Of a stretch of DNA of 64,000 nt, positions 23,672 to 35,596 are shown in pieces; the first letter of the stretch is position 1; every line of letters starts with the position of its first letter. The translations under genes and the position numbers were made by a program. The stretch is from Podocnemis expansa (lineage: Eukaryota; Chordata; Testudines; Podocnemididae). The DNA lies in the NCBI GenBank assembly GCA_007922195.1, contig ML681989.1, positions 49,268,661 to 49,332,660 on the forward strand, given 5' to 3'. The notes beneath the pieces are model-generated. The model had not been told where the DNA came from. It did not search any database and was given only the letters and a program-made list of their open reading frames with translations.

Positions 23672-23868
23672 CTGTAAGTCAGGGGTCTCAAACTCAGATC
23701 ACAACAAGGGCCACATGAGGACTAGTACTTTAGCCCAAGAGCCACACCACTGAAACTTTTTCGTGCAACACTATTGCAACTATCGGTTATGATAGTGTTG
23801 TTGCAGGCCACAGGAAATAGCTTTAGGGGCTGCCTGCGGCCCATGGGTGTGAGATCCCTATTGTAAGT
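23672..23868. mobile_element. small hAT element, CAGGGGTCTCAAACT family
   Basis: Element 23680-23860 (181 bp) begins CAGGGGTCTCAAACTC and ends GGGTGTGAGATCCCTA. Flanks CTGTAAGT and TTGTAAGT differ at one base and have the central TA. A relative with a perfect duplication lies at 61678-62000. Confidence 0.75.
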
Positions 23869-24661
23869 CATTCATCTTAGCAAGTTAACATACGACTTGA
23901 GACCTATGAACTTCGTAAAGACAAACTTTAAACAGATAAATGGCTCAACAAAAAATCCCAAGTATTGGGGAGCTGAAAACAACGTGTTTGAGGAGAATTT
24001 CTAACCACACATACATAAGCACAGGAGTGCCATGGCAATGAATTGGCATAGATAATAGATACATGAGCTACATCTGCAGACACCTAATCACAAAAGAGCA
24101 ATGGTAATGAAATGATGCACATGGTAATAAGTTGAGATCATTGATATACTAACCTATAGGAGGAGAACACTCCAACATTCATAAGGTGAGAAAATACAAA
24201 TAAGGGGAAGGGGAAAGTCCCTTACTGAATATGCATCAAACATGGTGGAATTATCACATCCTATTATGCAAGTTACATCCCAGAAAGGAGATATAGTTCT
24301 TGGGAGGTGCTAGAAGAATGTCCACTGGTAATGAGGCAGAAGGATGGTGATGAGAGAGACGATGGCTCACATTTCAGGTTGTTCTTCAAGGGACAGTGTG
24401 AGTATATGGATGTGCAGGTGTACATTCTGTAGTCTCTCTGTCTACTTTACTGTGGTATTTGTGACTATGCTAAATATATTAATAAACTGTTTAAAATTAT
24501 AGAAGAGTTCCTATAGTGTGAGTCTTGTAACTGTGCACATCGGGCTTCTCCACTATATAATAGTTTGAATAAGGCTGGGCCTGATCTTGGAACAAGAAGC
24601 TGTTAACCCTCGAAGTTGATAACTGGGGATTCCTAAGTAATCAATATAATCTATAGGTCAG
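23869..24661. other. intergenic DNA, nothing recognised
   Basis: AT-rich; no supported feature. Confidence 0.4.
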
Positions 24662-25028
24662 TGTAGCGGGGCAGGAACAGTTAAATCTTTTACCTGCCCC
24701 TCTTGGCCTGGGTCTGAGTGTCATGGCCTAATCAGGGAGGTATGGGTAACAGCTGGGTACCTGACCCAGGAAAGTATAAAGACCTGGGGCAAAAGCTGGG
24801 GGAAGGGGGTGCAGGAGCAAGGCCAGTAGAGCAGAACAGGAAGTCTGGCAGGAAGTTAGCAGAACCCTGAGCCCGTAAGGTGTGTGGGGCACAAACCAGG
24901 TCTAGGAATGTGCACACTGTAAATAAAGATCATGAAGTTTACACAGTACGCAGTGTGATGAGTCTCTGGGACTGTGGGGAAGCGGAGATGGTGAGGAGAA
25001 ACTGGGGTAGCAGAGCTTACCCCTGACA
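24662..25028 (+). repeat. possible solo LTR
   Basis: A 367-bp segment starts TGTAGCGGGGCAGG and ends CCCCTGACA, the TG...CA form of an LTR. In order it holds a TATA-like GTATAAAGA (about 24774) and AATAAA (about 24922) with a GT-containing stretch after it, the promoter and polyadenylation layout of an LTR. It is GC-richer than its surroundings. I could not find a matching 4-6 bp duplication, and no internal retroelement sequence adjoins it. A Gypsy-type solo LTR is my best guess. Confidence 0.4.
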
Positions 25029-25274
25029 ATCGGTCTACAAGGAGAAGTGTAAGGGAAACACAAAGTGCATTGTTATTTAGTATTTAATTTGTCACTTGCT
25101 TATGAGGGAGAAATAATATTGCCCTGGAAGAGAGGTAGTAGCTGGAATGATTCAAACTCTTGGTGAAACAAACTGGAATAAGTGTAAGGTTTTTCTCTGA
25201 GATGAATACATACTCCCTGCTTCACAGCTATTCTTGTGGCTCATGACAAGATCTAGTGTTCAATTATCCTGATC

Positions 25275-25352
25275 CTTGAATTGTATTACAAAAAAAGGGA
25301 GTCTTAAACTAGATTAACATGGCCACCCCTTTGGAACTTGAATTGTATTGCA
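25275..25352. mobile_element. 46-bp Penelope micro-insertion with 16-bp TSD
   Basis: Insert 25291-25336 consists of an A-run, GGGAGTC, then AACTAGATTAACATGGCC and ACCCCTTTGGA: only the extreme 3' end of the Penelope family with the central part missing. The flanks are CTTGAATTGTATTACA (25275-25290) and CTTGAATTGTATTGCA (25337-25352), 15 of 16 identical. The long duplication around so small an insert shows a genuine, severely truncated insertion rather than a decayed longer copy. Confidence 0.8.
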
Positions 25353-26390
25353 CGCTATTATGGTGTTAGGAATTCCCCTATATTTGTTTTTACTTAACAT
25401 TGAATCTGCTGTATTTGTGGGAAGGCATGAACTTGGGCATGCCTTGGGGGGATCTCTTTTCATGTGAAAAAAATATATAGATGAAAAACTTCGGGCATGA
25501 CCCAGAGACCATAAAAGTTGGTGGCAGGTTTTCATTGACTTTGGCAGCCTTTGGATTGGCCACTAAACCCTCTTAATCTAAAACCCATTAAAGGGAATAG
25601 AAAAACATCCATTGGCTTTACCAGGCTTTGGTAGAGGGCACTAAAAGAGTAATTTACCTATAAGTAGAGGGGAAAATTTAGCCCTTTTTGTTACTTGAGT
25701 AAAAAAAGAAAAGTAAAGGAGGAAAGTTGTAGCGTATATGTGCATAGATTTTCAAGCTTCTTATCAAAGTATGATCACATACAAGAAAAAATTGTACAAT
25801 TCCTCAACTCTATATTGTATATCCTGCTCTGAACAGCAGTCTCTAAACTATAAAGGCTTGTCTTTCTGTGCAGCTTAATAACTGCAGAGGTGTTCAATAC
25901 TATACACCCATAAACACCACCACATAATTATATGTGCCTTTGCTGTCTACACCTTGTATATGCCCCAGGTATGGAAACTCTTTTACTCTAAGTTTCCATA
26001 AGATAAAATATCATTGCATGACTTGCAGAGTGAGCAAAAATATAGTTGGTTATTGCTTCATTGCTGCCAGGCAGACCAGTGAAGGGCCAAGTTTTAACCC
26101 AGATGACACACATTGCACTTTATTCAAACAAGCTAAAAGTCCACGTGCAAGTGATTGGTTTTGGTTTCCACAGCCCATCAGCTGAAAGGATAAGGTGACA
26201 TCAGTACATAAATAGACATAGTTGTAAAACTGATGCTCAGACTGCACTTTCACAAAAGCATGGCTGCTGCTATAAATGCAACAGCTAGGACTCCTTGGCA
26301 CAATACATTCCCTCCTTCTGCCTCTTGCTGGTGCTGCTTCTTTCCCCTTACCAGCAGGGACATGAGTCTCCCAAATTAGCAGGGAATAAA
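25353..26390. other. intergenic DNA, nothing recognised
   Basis: No gene or nameable repeat; short open frames only. Confidence 0.4.
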
Positions 26391-26899
26391 CCAGTGGTTC
26401 CCAACCTTTTCAAGGAGGGGGACCCCTTCTTAATATAAGCATCATTTGTGGACACACACCCCCCACCCCTGCCACAGCTGGGATCCAGACCCTGCCAGGG
26501 AGGGACACTGCCAGTTCCCAAAGGAGCAGCCATGTTAGTCTAGCCCAGCAAAAAAAAACTAAGGAGTCGTGTGGCACTTAAAGACTAACAGATTTATTTT
26601 TCGCATGAGCTTTCCTGGGAGAAAATCCCACTTCCTCAGATGCTTGGAAGATGGAGGAATTTACAGACTGGAATGAAAATACATGCAAGAGAGTGTAAAA
26701 CATAGGATCAGGTCATACAGTAACAGCAAATCAGAGCAGTTGTTAGGTTCAAACCATGGGAAGCCTGAAGTCAAATTACCTTTTGTAATGGGAAAAGAAC
26801 CCATAGTCTCAATTTAATCCTGCTTTCACACAGTTTAATTTGCATATTATTTCCTGTTCAGCTGTCTTTGAAGTTTTGCTGTCCCATTGACATCTCTGA

Positions 26900-27645
26900 G
26901 TACAATCATTAACAAATCATTTATCAAGTGATTAGAAAGATGGAAGTGCTCAGCAACTGGTTTTGTTTTGTTTTGTGATTTCTGGTATCAGTTTTGTGCT
27001 CCTTTATTCTTTTGAGCAGGGATCGTCCTGTTTGTCCAATGTATAAGGTGTTGGGGCATTTCTGGCACATGATGGCATGGATGACGTTAGTAGATGAGCA
27101 GGTAAATGAGCCTTTGATGAAGGAGCAGGCTTGATTAGGACCTATGATGGTATGTATTGTGCAGATATGTGGACAGACTTGGCCGCATGGTTTGTTGCAG
27201 GGATGTGTACCTGCTTTAATGTTTCTCTTGTTGGATCTGTAGTTGCTGGTGAGTATCTGTTTAAGATTGGGGGTTGTCTGTAGGCAAGGAGAGGTCTGTT
27301 TACCAAGGCTTGAGAGACTGAGGGATCATCTTTTAGAATAGGCTGTAGGTCCTTAATGAGCTGTTGCAGAGGTCTGACTTGAGGGTTGTATGTGGTGACT
27401 AGTTGTGTTCTGTTGTTTTCTTTCTTGGGCCCCTCTTGCAGTAGATGCCTTGGGGGTACCCATCTAGCTCTGTCAATTTGTTTTCTTATGTCCCCAGGTG
27501 GGTAATGTAGTTTTAAGAATGCTTGATAGAGATCCTCAAGATGTCTGTCTGAGGGATCAGCGCAAATGTGGTTTTATTTTAGGGCTTGTCTGTAGACAAT
27601 GGATCATGTGGTGTGTTTAGGATGGAAGTTCAAGGGGTGTAGGTA
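26900..27645 (-). pseudogene. Penelope linker and GIY-YIG-like endonuclease remnant
   Basis: Continuing on the minus strand, the translation with frameshifts gives HYPPGDIRKQIDRARWVPPR in the linker, a Cys-rich stretch (PCNKPCGQVCPHICTI), then VIHAIMCQKCPNTLYIGQTG at about 27030-27090. The CxxC followed by LYIGQTGR corresponds to the endonuclease start in Penelope-like elements. Several stops and shifts make it non-functional. Confidence 0.7.
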
Positions 27646-27651
27646 ACTACA

Positions 27652-28008
27652 CTAATCAGTAGGTTTTTGGTATAGGGTGGTGTTGATATGTCCATCCGTA
27701 ATTTGTACTGTAGTGTCGAGCAAGTGGATCTCCTTTGTGGAGTGTTCCAAGGCTGAGTTTAATTGTGGAGTGGAAATTGTTGAAATCTCTGTGAAAATCT
27801 TCAAGAGCATCCCTGCCTTGGGTCCAGATGATGAAGATGTCATCAATGTAGTGTATGTAAAGGAAACGTGTTTTGGGATGAGACTTGAGGAAATGTTGTT
27901 CTAAATCACCCATAAAGATGTTGGTATATCGTGGGGCCATGCAGGTGCCCATAGTAGTGCCACTGACTTGGAGGTATAAATTTTCCTCAAATCTGAAATG
28001 GTTGTGGG
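27652..28008 (-). pseudogene. Penelope reverse transcriptase, C-terminal part
   Basis: Minus-strand reading from about 28005: FRFEENLYLQVSGTTMGTC, MAPRYTNIFMGDLEQHF, then the catalytic box YIDDIFIIW at about 27840, then HSTIKLS and a second-frame DTTVQITDGHINTTLYQKPTD. The MGTxMAPxYANxFM and YIDD motifs are those of Penelope-like RTs. The fingers domain is lost by 5' truncation at 28008. A frameshift near 27740 separates the thumb-proximal part. The upstream extension in the same frame (28013-28147) belongs to GC-rich flanking DNA, not to the element. Confidence 0.8.
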
Positions 28009-28716
28009 TGATCACTGCCGCCCCTGTGATCTGGCCAGTGCTAGGATCCAGCGCCCCACCATGGAGCAGTGTCGACAGCAGGATCTGGCCCCCACCGCAG
28101 AGGGCATTGCTGCAGGAATCCAGCCCGAGCTGTGGCACTGCCACCATCGGAATCCAGCCCTACCAGGGAGCACTTGCACTGCCGGGATCCTGCCCCACCT
28201 GTGGAGCAGCACCGCCACGGGAATCCAGCCTCCTGCCACAGAGCAACACCACTGCTGCCAGAATCCAGCCCCTGCCAGGGAGCGGTGTCATCCCCGCCTG
28301 GGGAAGCAGTGCTGCCACCGAGGTCCGGCCCTGGCTGGGGAGTCAAGCTGCTGCTGCCAGCATTAGCCCTTCCCAACCCTCCCTCCATGCCTCTCGCAGG
28401 GACTTCTGCTAGCCCTCTGTCCTCCCACTGGAGCCTCAAACAGACTGCCAAACCCAATGCCTCTTACTGCCCGCAACCCTCTTCACCCCCCCCATCCCCA
28501 TGCACACACTTAACCTGCTTCTGCAGCAGGCTTTCCAGCCCTAAGCAGCCCACGTGTGTGGGCTGTGCAGGGTGGGAGGTCTTAATCATCCCAGCTCCTG
28601 GCAGTGTCCGCAGATCCTGTGCAATAACTCTGCAGCTCCCCAGGGGTCCACGGATCACAGTTTGGGAACCACTGGTCTGGATGGCAGCTCATTACATGGC
28701 CTACCCCAATGTGTGC

Positions 28717-28836
28717 CTTGGGATTTTCTCCCACAAAAGCTCATGTGATAAATAAGTTTGTTAGCCTTTAAGTGCCACAGGACTCCTTGTTTGTTTTGCT
28801 GATCTAGACTAACTCGGCTGCCCCTTTGGAACTCAG
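28717..28836. mobile_element. Penelope 3' end fragment
   Basis: Contains GGGATTTTCTCCCACAAAAG, TTAGCCTTTAAGTGCCACAG and AACTCGGCTGCCCCTTTGGA, the family 3' end, in the orientation opposite to the copy at 26.5 kb. No clear target duplication was seen. Confidence 0.7.
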
Positions 28837-29938
28837 GGATCAGACTCGGGTACCTGGTTTTAAGCCAGTGGTGACAGAGAATCCCATCAGTGGCTGGGGA
28901 ATATACATGCATACATGGCCTCTGGCAGCCTGCATGGCTATTCAGTGCCCCCTGCCAGTACATCCACAGTTTGGTATTGGTGTTGGCTGGCATGATCCCT
29001 GCTCTGTCATTGAGAATTAAAGGCAAGAGTAGTTGTGGTGCTGACAGTGAAAAAGCATGCAGGACTCTGTAAAATAAACAAGACCTTAAAAGCCCATTAG
29101 TACCTTCAGCTCTGTTCAGCCTAAATTGCAAGATGGGGAAGGGCAGGATCTTGCACTTTTTTGGCAGGAGGTGAGCAATACTTGGTGTCAGTCTCTAACT
29201 ACAGATCATTATTTTTACTGATGGGCTCCACTGCTGAGAGTAAAGCTGGTTGTTGCTCTTTCTCTAGCGCAGTATTTGACCAAGACGGTGTTTTTAACTC
29301 CAATGGCTAAGCATTGGCTTTTCAGGAGTAAAGTCTTTTGTGCCGCATAGCAGCAGCCCTGTTTTACTTGACACCTAGCACTAAATGATAGAATTCCTAA
29401 GTTGATTTATTTGATGTTATGTACTGCTTTTTCTAATAACAGCTGCTTGCGTGCATGTGTGTGTGTGTGTTTTACAGGTGTCCACCACAGCTAGAGTTAC
29501 ATGTGGACTCTTCCTTCTGTTTTTGCCTTTGAGGGGTTCCCCTGAGCTTTTCTAGGCTTAATCTCAACCCAGCGGCTAGTTCTATATTAGGTGGTGTTCT
29601 ATTTTTTTCATTTTAATTCCTTCAGCCATTTTTAAGCTGTGAAAGAGTGAAATCCCCCACCACCATCTTTTATGGAAATGTGAAGATGCCTTAGCTCACA
29701 AGTGTCTCAAAAATGGCTGAACTTCAGCATTTGGAAATGTCAGATTGACCAGTCATATTGTAGAAGACATGATCCCTTTCTCTGGGGGGAGGAGGACAGA
29801 GTTAAAAGCATTTCACTCTTAGTACCTTTGGCTAATGTTGGAAGCTGTAATACCAAGTATAACATTAAGAACTAAATCCTGCTTACCTCATTCATTCAAG
29901 TGGAGCCATTAACTTTACTGGCTGGCAAATCACTGAAC
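28837..29938. other. intergenic DNA with a (GT)n microsatellite
   Basis: A (GT)n tract of about 7 units lies at 29456-29470. Otherwise no gene or repeat border is evident. Confidence 0.4.
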
Positions 29939-30131
29939 CACTAGAGCAGTGGTTCTTAACCACTGCGTCTGGACACATTACCATGATGCCACACAAGGTA
30001 ATTGTGTCACAGAGAGCCAGGGAGATGGCCAGATTTGACTGGAAATGGAGGGTGGCTGGTGTGTTCTGCAGGGTCACAACGTGCTGCCAAGTGTATCATG
30101 AGCTGCAAAAGGTTGAGAGCCTGCTCTAGAG
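29939..30131. mobile_element. small hAT element, CAGTGGTTCTTAACC family
   Basis: Element 29947-30123 (177 bp) starts CAGTGGTTCTTAACCACTG and ends AAAGGTTGAGAGCCTG. Flanks CACTAGAG and CTCTAGAG differ at one base and have the central TA. Confidence 0.75.
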
Positions 30132-31881
30132 ATAGGAGAGAGCTTACAAAAGGGGGCTTTTCTGGTTTCCACTCCCTTAACCTTCCTCAGGCCAGAAAAT
30201 TAAATAAAATCATATATCCTTGATGCGCTGCACCATGTATTTAAATAAATGTTTGTATATAATATTATGAGAGGACAAACCTGTGTATTTAAACAGATTA
30301 CAAATTAGCATTTGTCCTGCAGCAAAGTTGCTTTCTCTTCAGTTTTGTTGGTTCTCTGGTGGGTGCATTGTTCTCAAAACAATCTATGGATGTGTGCTTT
30401 GTAGCATTCCAATTCGTGCAGCAGGCCTGTCCAGAGCTGTAAGAAATCAAATGCTGGAAGTGGCTGACGGTGCATTTGGGCAAGTTGAGGGCAATCTGGT
30501 AACAGCTGGATTTTTTTTTTTTATAAAGACTGGAACTGCAAGCAGATCAACTTTCCCTCATTACTGATGTCTGTCTTTCCCTGTATATGACACTGTGCAT
30601 AGCAGAAGAATTGGTGTCCTGGCTTTTGATTTGGCCCTGTCACTAGCCTGCTGTATATTTGCTGCTTCATTTGTTTCCCTGTATTGATTTTTCTATTATA
30701 AATCCTACATACTGTGCATTCAAACCTGGGGAAAGTTTGGAGCAAGGGCCAAACTTTGTAGCTTGGCCCCATCTCGGAGTGGCATGTCTTTTTTCAAAAA
30801 ACAACTTGTATTTATATTGCCTGTGCAGTTCTGTATTGCTGAACCTCTGGCTAACAGGGCAAATAAGCAGCTGTCTTCAGAGAACAGGTCATTCTTTGGC
30901 TCAGCCTGTGTGGAGTTGTACCTCTGTCAGAAATAGTAGTTTTGTTTGCTGGAGCATTCCCTTGGCTTTTGACAGCTCTGAGTTTGGCAAGCTGAAGCCT
31001 GCTCCTTTTATGCCAGCGCAGCCCACTGCTTTTTTGCTCTGCAGCAGAACAATGTTCGTGGTTTAATTAATGTGAAGAATGCCAGTACAGTATCTGCATA
31101 AATGCTGGGCAGCTTGCATGTAATGTCTCAAGAGGGATGTTTTTTCAGGCTATGTAAATGGTGTTTATCAGCAGAATTTCCTCTTATTTCCCTCTTTCCC
31201 CATCACCTCACTAGTGTATGCCTGATTTGTCTCCAATTTGCAGTAAGCCTTGTGTTATGTTAGTGGCATTGCTTCATGTATATCGTAAGACGTTTACTTT
31301 CTACCTTGTCCATCAACCACATGATTTATGGGGACAGCTCCTGCTTACCTCATGCCATAGAATTCATAGAGGCTTTTGGTATACAAAGGATCAGAGGTTT
31401 GTGCCAAACCTCGCAGTTTTTATTCTAGGAAGACTCCAATGAAAGTCGGAATAACAGGCTTGAAGAGGACAAGTACTCAGCTCTTCTTCAGACAGCTCTT
31501 ACATCCCCTCTCCCCCAGCAATTAGATATTTTACTCAAGCAGGAAACTGAACCAACCCCCCCCTTTTTTTTTTTAAATTAATCACGTCCAATGGATTACC
31601 CTCACACTCCTTTAGGTTCATTTCAGGCAGAGTTGTAGCTTATTGTCTTGCTCTGATTAAAGGGTGATACTGAGCTCAGGATCCCCTCGTACAGGTACAG
31701 CAGTTTGCAGTGAAGCAATCCTTACCAAGAGATGGGATTTAGCCCACCTGCAGTCCTAGTTTCCCAGCCTTTATGATAGGATTCTTCTGCCCAAAGGCAG
31801 TTGGGCTCCTAACATCTTCCCTGTCATGCACTTCGTTAGGATACAGAGGGGATAACAGCAGCCTCCTCTCAAATTACCTAT
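30132..31881. other. intergenic DNA, nothing recognised
   Basis: No supported gene. A T-tract lies at 30510-30522 and a CCCCCC/T-tract at 31555-31574. Confidence 0.4.
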
Positions 31882-32052
31882 TCATAGAATCATAAATTAT
31901 GGTTGGAAGGGACCTCAGGAGAGCATCTAGTCCAACCCCCTACTCAGAGCAGAACAAACCCCAACTAAATCATCCCAGCCAGGGCTTTGTCAAGTTGGGC
32001 CTTAAAAACCTTGAAGGCTGGAGACTCCACCACCTCCCACTGATTGATTATG
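31882..32052 (-). mobile_element. short CR1 3'-end fragment
   Basis: Reverse-strand CR1 tail: ATTCATAGAATCATAAATTA, GGTTGGAAGGGACCTCAGG, CATCTAGTCCAACCCCCT, ending at CCACCACCTCCCAC. A heavily 5'-truncated insertion of about 170 bp, homologous to the start of the larger CR1 at 51399. Confidence 0.9.
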
Positions 32053-33976
32053 AGCTGTTTGAGCCAAGATGCTGAGTAATGGGATGTCAGGCCATATAGT
32101 TGGATCTGCATTCTGGTTCCAATTCTCCAAAGCATGTGCTTAAATTTGAATGCACGAGTAATCCCATCCTATCCAAGAAGGCAGTTTAAACAAGTGCTTA
32201 ATCACTTTGCTAAGTCAGGGTTTCTTTTCCTAAGAGGAAGAGGGAGTTGCTGGGCTACAATCAGCCTCTCCAGAGAATCTTGCTTGTACAGATGAAGGTG
32301 TGTCAGACTTGGCTCTCTGTGGCCTTCTTGGGGAAACCTGTTACTGGGGGTGGATGGAGTCTGAATGAGCTGCCAAGTGTTTCCTTCAGAGAACTCCCTG
32401 CTTAGCAGTCAGGAGCCACATATCACTTGCTGTACAGATTGTTATGGAAGCTGGCACAGCCACAATTATAACTAGGGTTGGCTAATGTGCTTAAAGGTGA
32501 AATAGCCTACATAACTTTCATCCACAAATTCTAGCAGCTTTCTTTTCTTTCAGCACCTAACTTCTGTTTCCACAGTCTGGTACCGGGCTTATTCTAGATA
32601 CTGCTCCAGTTGCTAACCTTTCTACAGATGAGAAAAGTACAGGAAACAGAGAAATAATCAATTTCTGGTTAATGTCAAAGTAAAACCAAATGATTTTGTA
32701 AATGCAGGTCCCTCCCAGGCGGCAATAATTTTGCTGTAGGTTAACATGGCAGCATAGTCTGCAGAAATGAAAGGGCCATTAATAATTTTGCAAGCAGAGC
32801 AACTGCGCTAAAAATAGCTATGCCATTTTCAGATAGACCAAGGAGATACTGAAACACTGTTCCTTCCAAATAACAGACTAAATCAAATCTCTTCTGACTA
32901 GAGGCAGGAATTGGTCGATCATACATGCTGCTTTTCGGGTATGAAATGCATGCCTGTGCAAAAGGCAAATCATAAACCCTATGGCCCTCCTGCACCAGGC
33001 TTTGAGGGATCCTGGGGGGCCTTAAACAGTGCATGGAGCTTTGCTTGGATATGGCTGGCAAGACTGGGTCAAGTGCAAAGCTTTTCCCGGGGTGAAATTC
33101 ACCCACTACACAGAGGGCCAGAGCAAAGTCCATGCCCTCTTGCCTGGCTTGGAAGTGCAAGATTAGGCCCACAGCTTCTAGCCAAGAAGGAAACGGCCCT
33201 CCACGCCAATTTAGCCCACCGCTTCTTCAAATCAGCATCCAAGTGTGGCTGTATCATCAGGGCAGGGGTGGAATCCATGTGCAGCCCATTAGTGTTGCTG
33301 CTTGGTCAGTGAGTGATGGTTGTTCCTGAGGAGGCAGTGTGCTGTAGGGGACAAGCCAAGGTAACCATCAATAGGGGTCTATTCTGGCTCAGTCACTAAC
33401 CAGGGCTGTGATTTTTGGGCAAGTCATGTCACTTCTGGGTCTCTCTTTCCTCTCCAACCCAGTATCCCTTTACCTTATAACTCTTCAGGGCACAGACTGT
33501 CACACTATGCACATGACCTATGCGTAGCACGGTGGGCTGATACAACAGCACTAGTGAGCTGTGGCAAGACTTCCCATCTTCTATGCCTAGTTCCTGTCAG
33601 ACTCTGGGGAAGGGTGACAAGAAGCCCAGAATTCTGCCAGAGAACCAAAGCCCACCTTTATTGCTCTTGGGGATCAGTGTCCCAAAATATCTAAGAAGGT
33701 GAGTTAGTAATATTCAAGGTATTAGCATTCACAATTCTCAGTAGCAGCAGTTGCCACTTGTAAGCATATTTCTTCTGCAGTTAAGTGGATAATTTTTCCT
33801 ATTTGGGCTAGTTATTCCTAAAATGAGATGTCCATAATTATTCTGGGTGATTTTGACACTGATTGTGTTGGCTTATTACGTAGTCAAACTAATTGAAAGT
33901 GAGTAAACAAAGCTACCATGCACAAGAAGTTAGGGAATAAGCTATCAGCACTGTGGTAAGCAAATGACATCACATA
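32053..33976. other. intergenic DNA, nothing recognised
   Basis: Short frames at 32741-33312 on both strands show no domain or splice context. Confidence 0.4.
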
Positions 33977-34343
33977 GGCAAGGTCTACACTTGCAAATTA
34001 GTTCGAATTAAGGAGGCTTAATTCAAATTAACTTAGTCCCTGTCTACACTAGGCTTTCATTAGTTCGAATTAAGGAAGACCTGCCCTTTAGGTTGAACTA
34101 AGCCCTTAGTTCAATGCTTAGTTCGAACTTGGCACAGTGTGGACATTTAAATCCACTTTGTTAGTTTGAACTAAGGGCAGTTAGTGCGAATTAACAAAGT
34201 GGGTTACGTCGAATTAACTGTAATTCTATATAGTCCACGTTGTTAATTTGAACTAATAAGTTCTAATGTAGTTCAAACTATATTTGAATTTATTAGTTCG
34301 AATTAACAAATTGGAGCTAAGTTTGGGAAATGTAGACATAGCT
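33977..34343. mobile_element. MITE with TTCGAATTA interior, doubled left end
   Basis: Starts GGCAAGGTCTACACTTG and ends ATGTAGACATAGCT. A second left-end-like string, CCTGTCTACACTAGGC, lies inside at about 34042, so this is two overlapping or tandem copies, or one with a partial duplication. The interior is made of AGTTCGAATTAA blocks in both orientations. It differs from the TTTCGAAA family but has related ends. Confidence 0.65.
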
Positions 34344-35134
34344 GTACTGTAATAAATAAATTACATCACATTTGAAATTCTGGATTGACCTACACAATGT
34401 AATTATACCATCACATATTTAGAGTTACTGCAATAGAGAACTGTGTAATAAAAAAATAGGTCTTGTCAAGCCAATAGATACACTACAATGTTGCCGTTTT
34501 GTGGAGAGAAAGGGCTTTGCTCTCCAGATGTACACTATCTGGTGAAATCTCTCCAAGCTCTTCCTACTATCTCGGCTTAATTTACAAGGGAAAAAAGTTG
34601 GTTCCTTCTTTGGCACATCACCTTGCACCAATTTTTGTCACAAACAACAAATGTTTTATACAGATCGACTTTCTTTGTCCTTTTGTAATTTTATACACTT
34701 TGTTCCTGCAAGCTGATTCAGCACGTGCCTTGACAAAGTAGGAACTGCGGAACATCTTTTAAGATTGGGTTCTGCCTTGCATTAGCTATTGTTCTGTTCT
34801 CAGCCACAGCTATTTATACAACTAAATGAGATTGATCACTCTTGCTATTTTAGAGTTCTTCCACCTGTTCAGCAATTGGATGTGTGTATGTAGAAATATA
34901 CATTTACATACATGCTTCATGCTTTTCTTGTACACAGTGATGGTGTTGTTTTTATTTATATTCTCAATAATTCAACCAGAAAACAATTTAAATTTTTTCT
35001 TATTCCTCATGTGCAAATGTTAAAAGTATCATGGATGAGATTTTAAAAAAATTACTGAGTTGGGGTACCCCCCCGAGACATCTTGAGCACTCACCCCCTG
35101 AAAACCAAGCCTCTTTAAGATGTGTCAAGTTGGG
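34344..35134. other. intergenic DNA, nothing recognised
   Basis: AT-rich; no supported feature. Confidence 0.4.
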
Positions 35135-35290
35135 CATCCAAAAATTGTTAGAAAGAAACAAGGTGGGTGTTGTAATATCTTTTATTGGACCAGCTTCTGT
35201 TAGTGAGCGAGACAAGCTTTTGAGCTATGCAGAGCTTGATTCAATAAAGGATGTTCTCTCACCCACCTTGTCTCTCTAATATCCTGGGAG
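35135..35290 (+). repeat. interspersed repeat, TATCTTTTATTGGACCA family
   Basis: Contains CAAGGTGGGTGTTGTAATAT, then CTTTTATTGGACCAGCTTCT and GAGACAAGCTTTTGAGCTAT. This sequence is widespread in turtle and crocodilian genomes. A fragment in reverse orientation lies at 9170-9235. Class not determined from these copies. Confidence 0.6.
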
Positions 35291-35596
35291 CAATATGACT
35301 ATAACAACAGTGGTCCTTTTAAATGCCTTCAGATGGATTTACTTATTAGGACTCTAAATTAAACCATTAAAACAAAAGACTTATAATTATTTCCATGGGG
35401 AAGAAGGATCCACCTTCTCCTTGAAAGGCAAGAAGACAGCCTTGCAAAGGTAGGATTCAAGGACTATTTTCTGGTTCTATACCAGATAAGCAGAGAGGTA
35501 GGCTGGTGCCTTTTGGTGGGTATAGTGGTGCTAGTCAGAAAAATGGGATGCATTCTTTACTAACATTTATGTGAACAATTTTGACCTTATTTTCAC

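Larger units (their letters stand above)
26513..28012 (-). mobile_element. Penelope-like retroelement, 5' truncated
   Basis: The 3' end at 26514 on (AAAGGAGCAGCCATGTTAGT, then GTGGCACTTAAAGACTAACA) defines the family of all the Penelope palindromes in the window. Reading into it on the minus strand gives RT then a GIY-YIG-type endonuclease, the order of Penelope-like elements. Flanks share at least CACTGCC (26506-26512, 28013-28019). It is the only copy here with coding sequence, and it is truncated within the RT and broken by frameshifts. Confidence 0.8.
26391..28675. mobile_element. GC-rich hAT-like region interrupted by a Penelope element
   Basis: The left side begins CAGTGGTTCCCAACCTTTTC (26392) and the right side ends TTTGGGAACCACTG (28661-28674), both typical hAT ends. 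Between them, apart from the Penelope copy at 26513-28012, lies about 780 bp of GC-rich sequence with repeated GGGATCCAG/GGAATCCAG words. No 8-bp duplication is evident, and the two ends may come from different families, so a single element is uncertain. The long frames at 27998-28755 are low-complexity readings of the GC-rich DNA. Confidence 0.45.

Noticed and set aside
27998..28755. Frames of 122-228 codons on the + strand
   Set aside because: Low-complexity readings of GC-rich repeated GGAATCCAG words; open in several frames at once.
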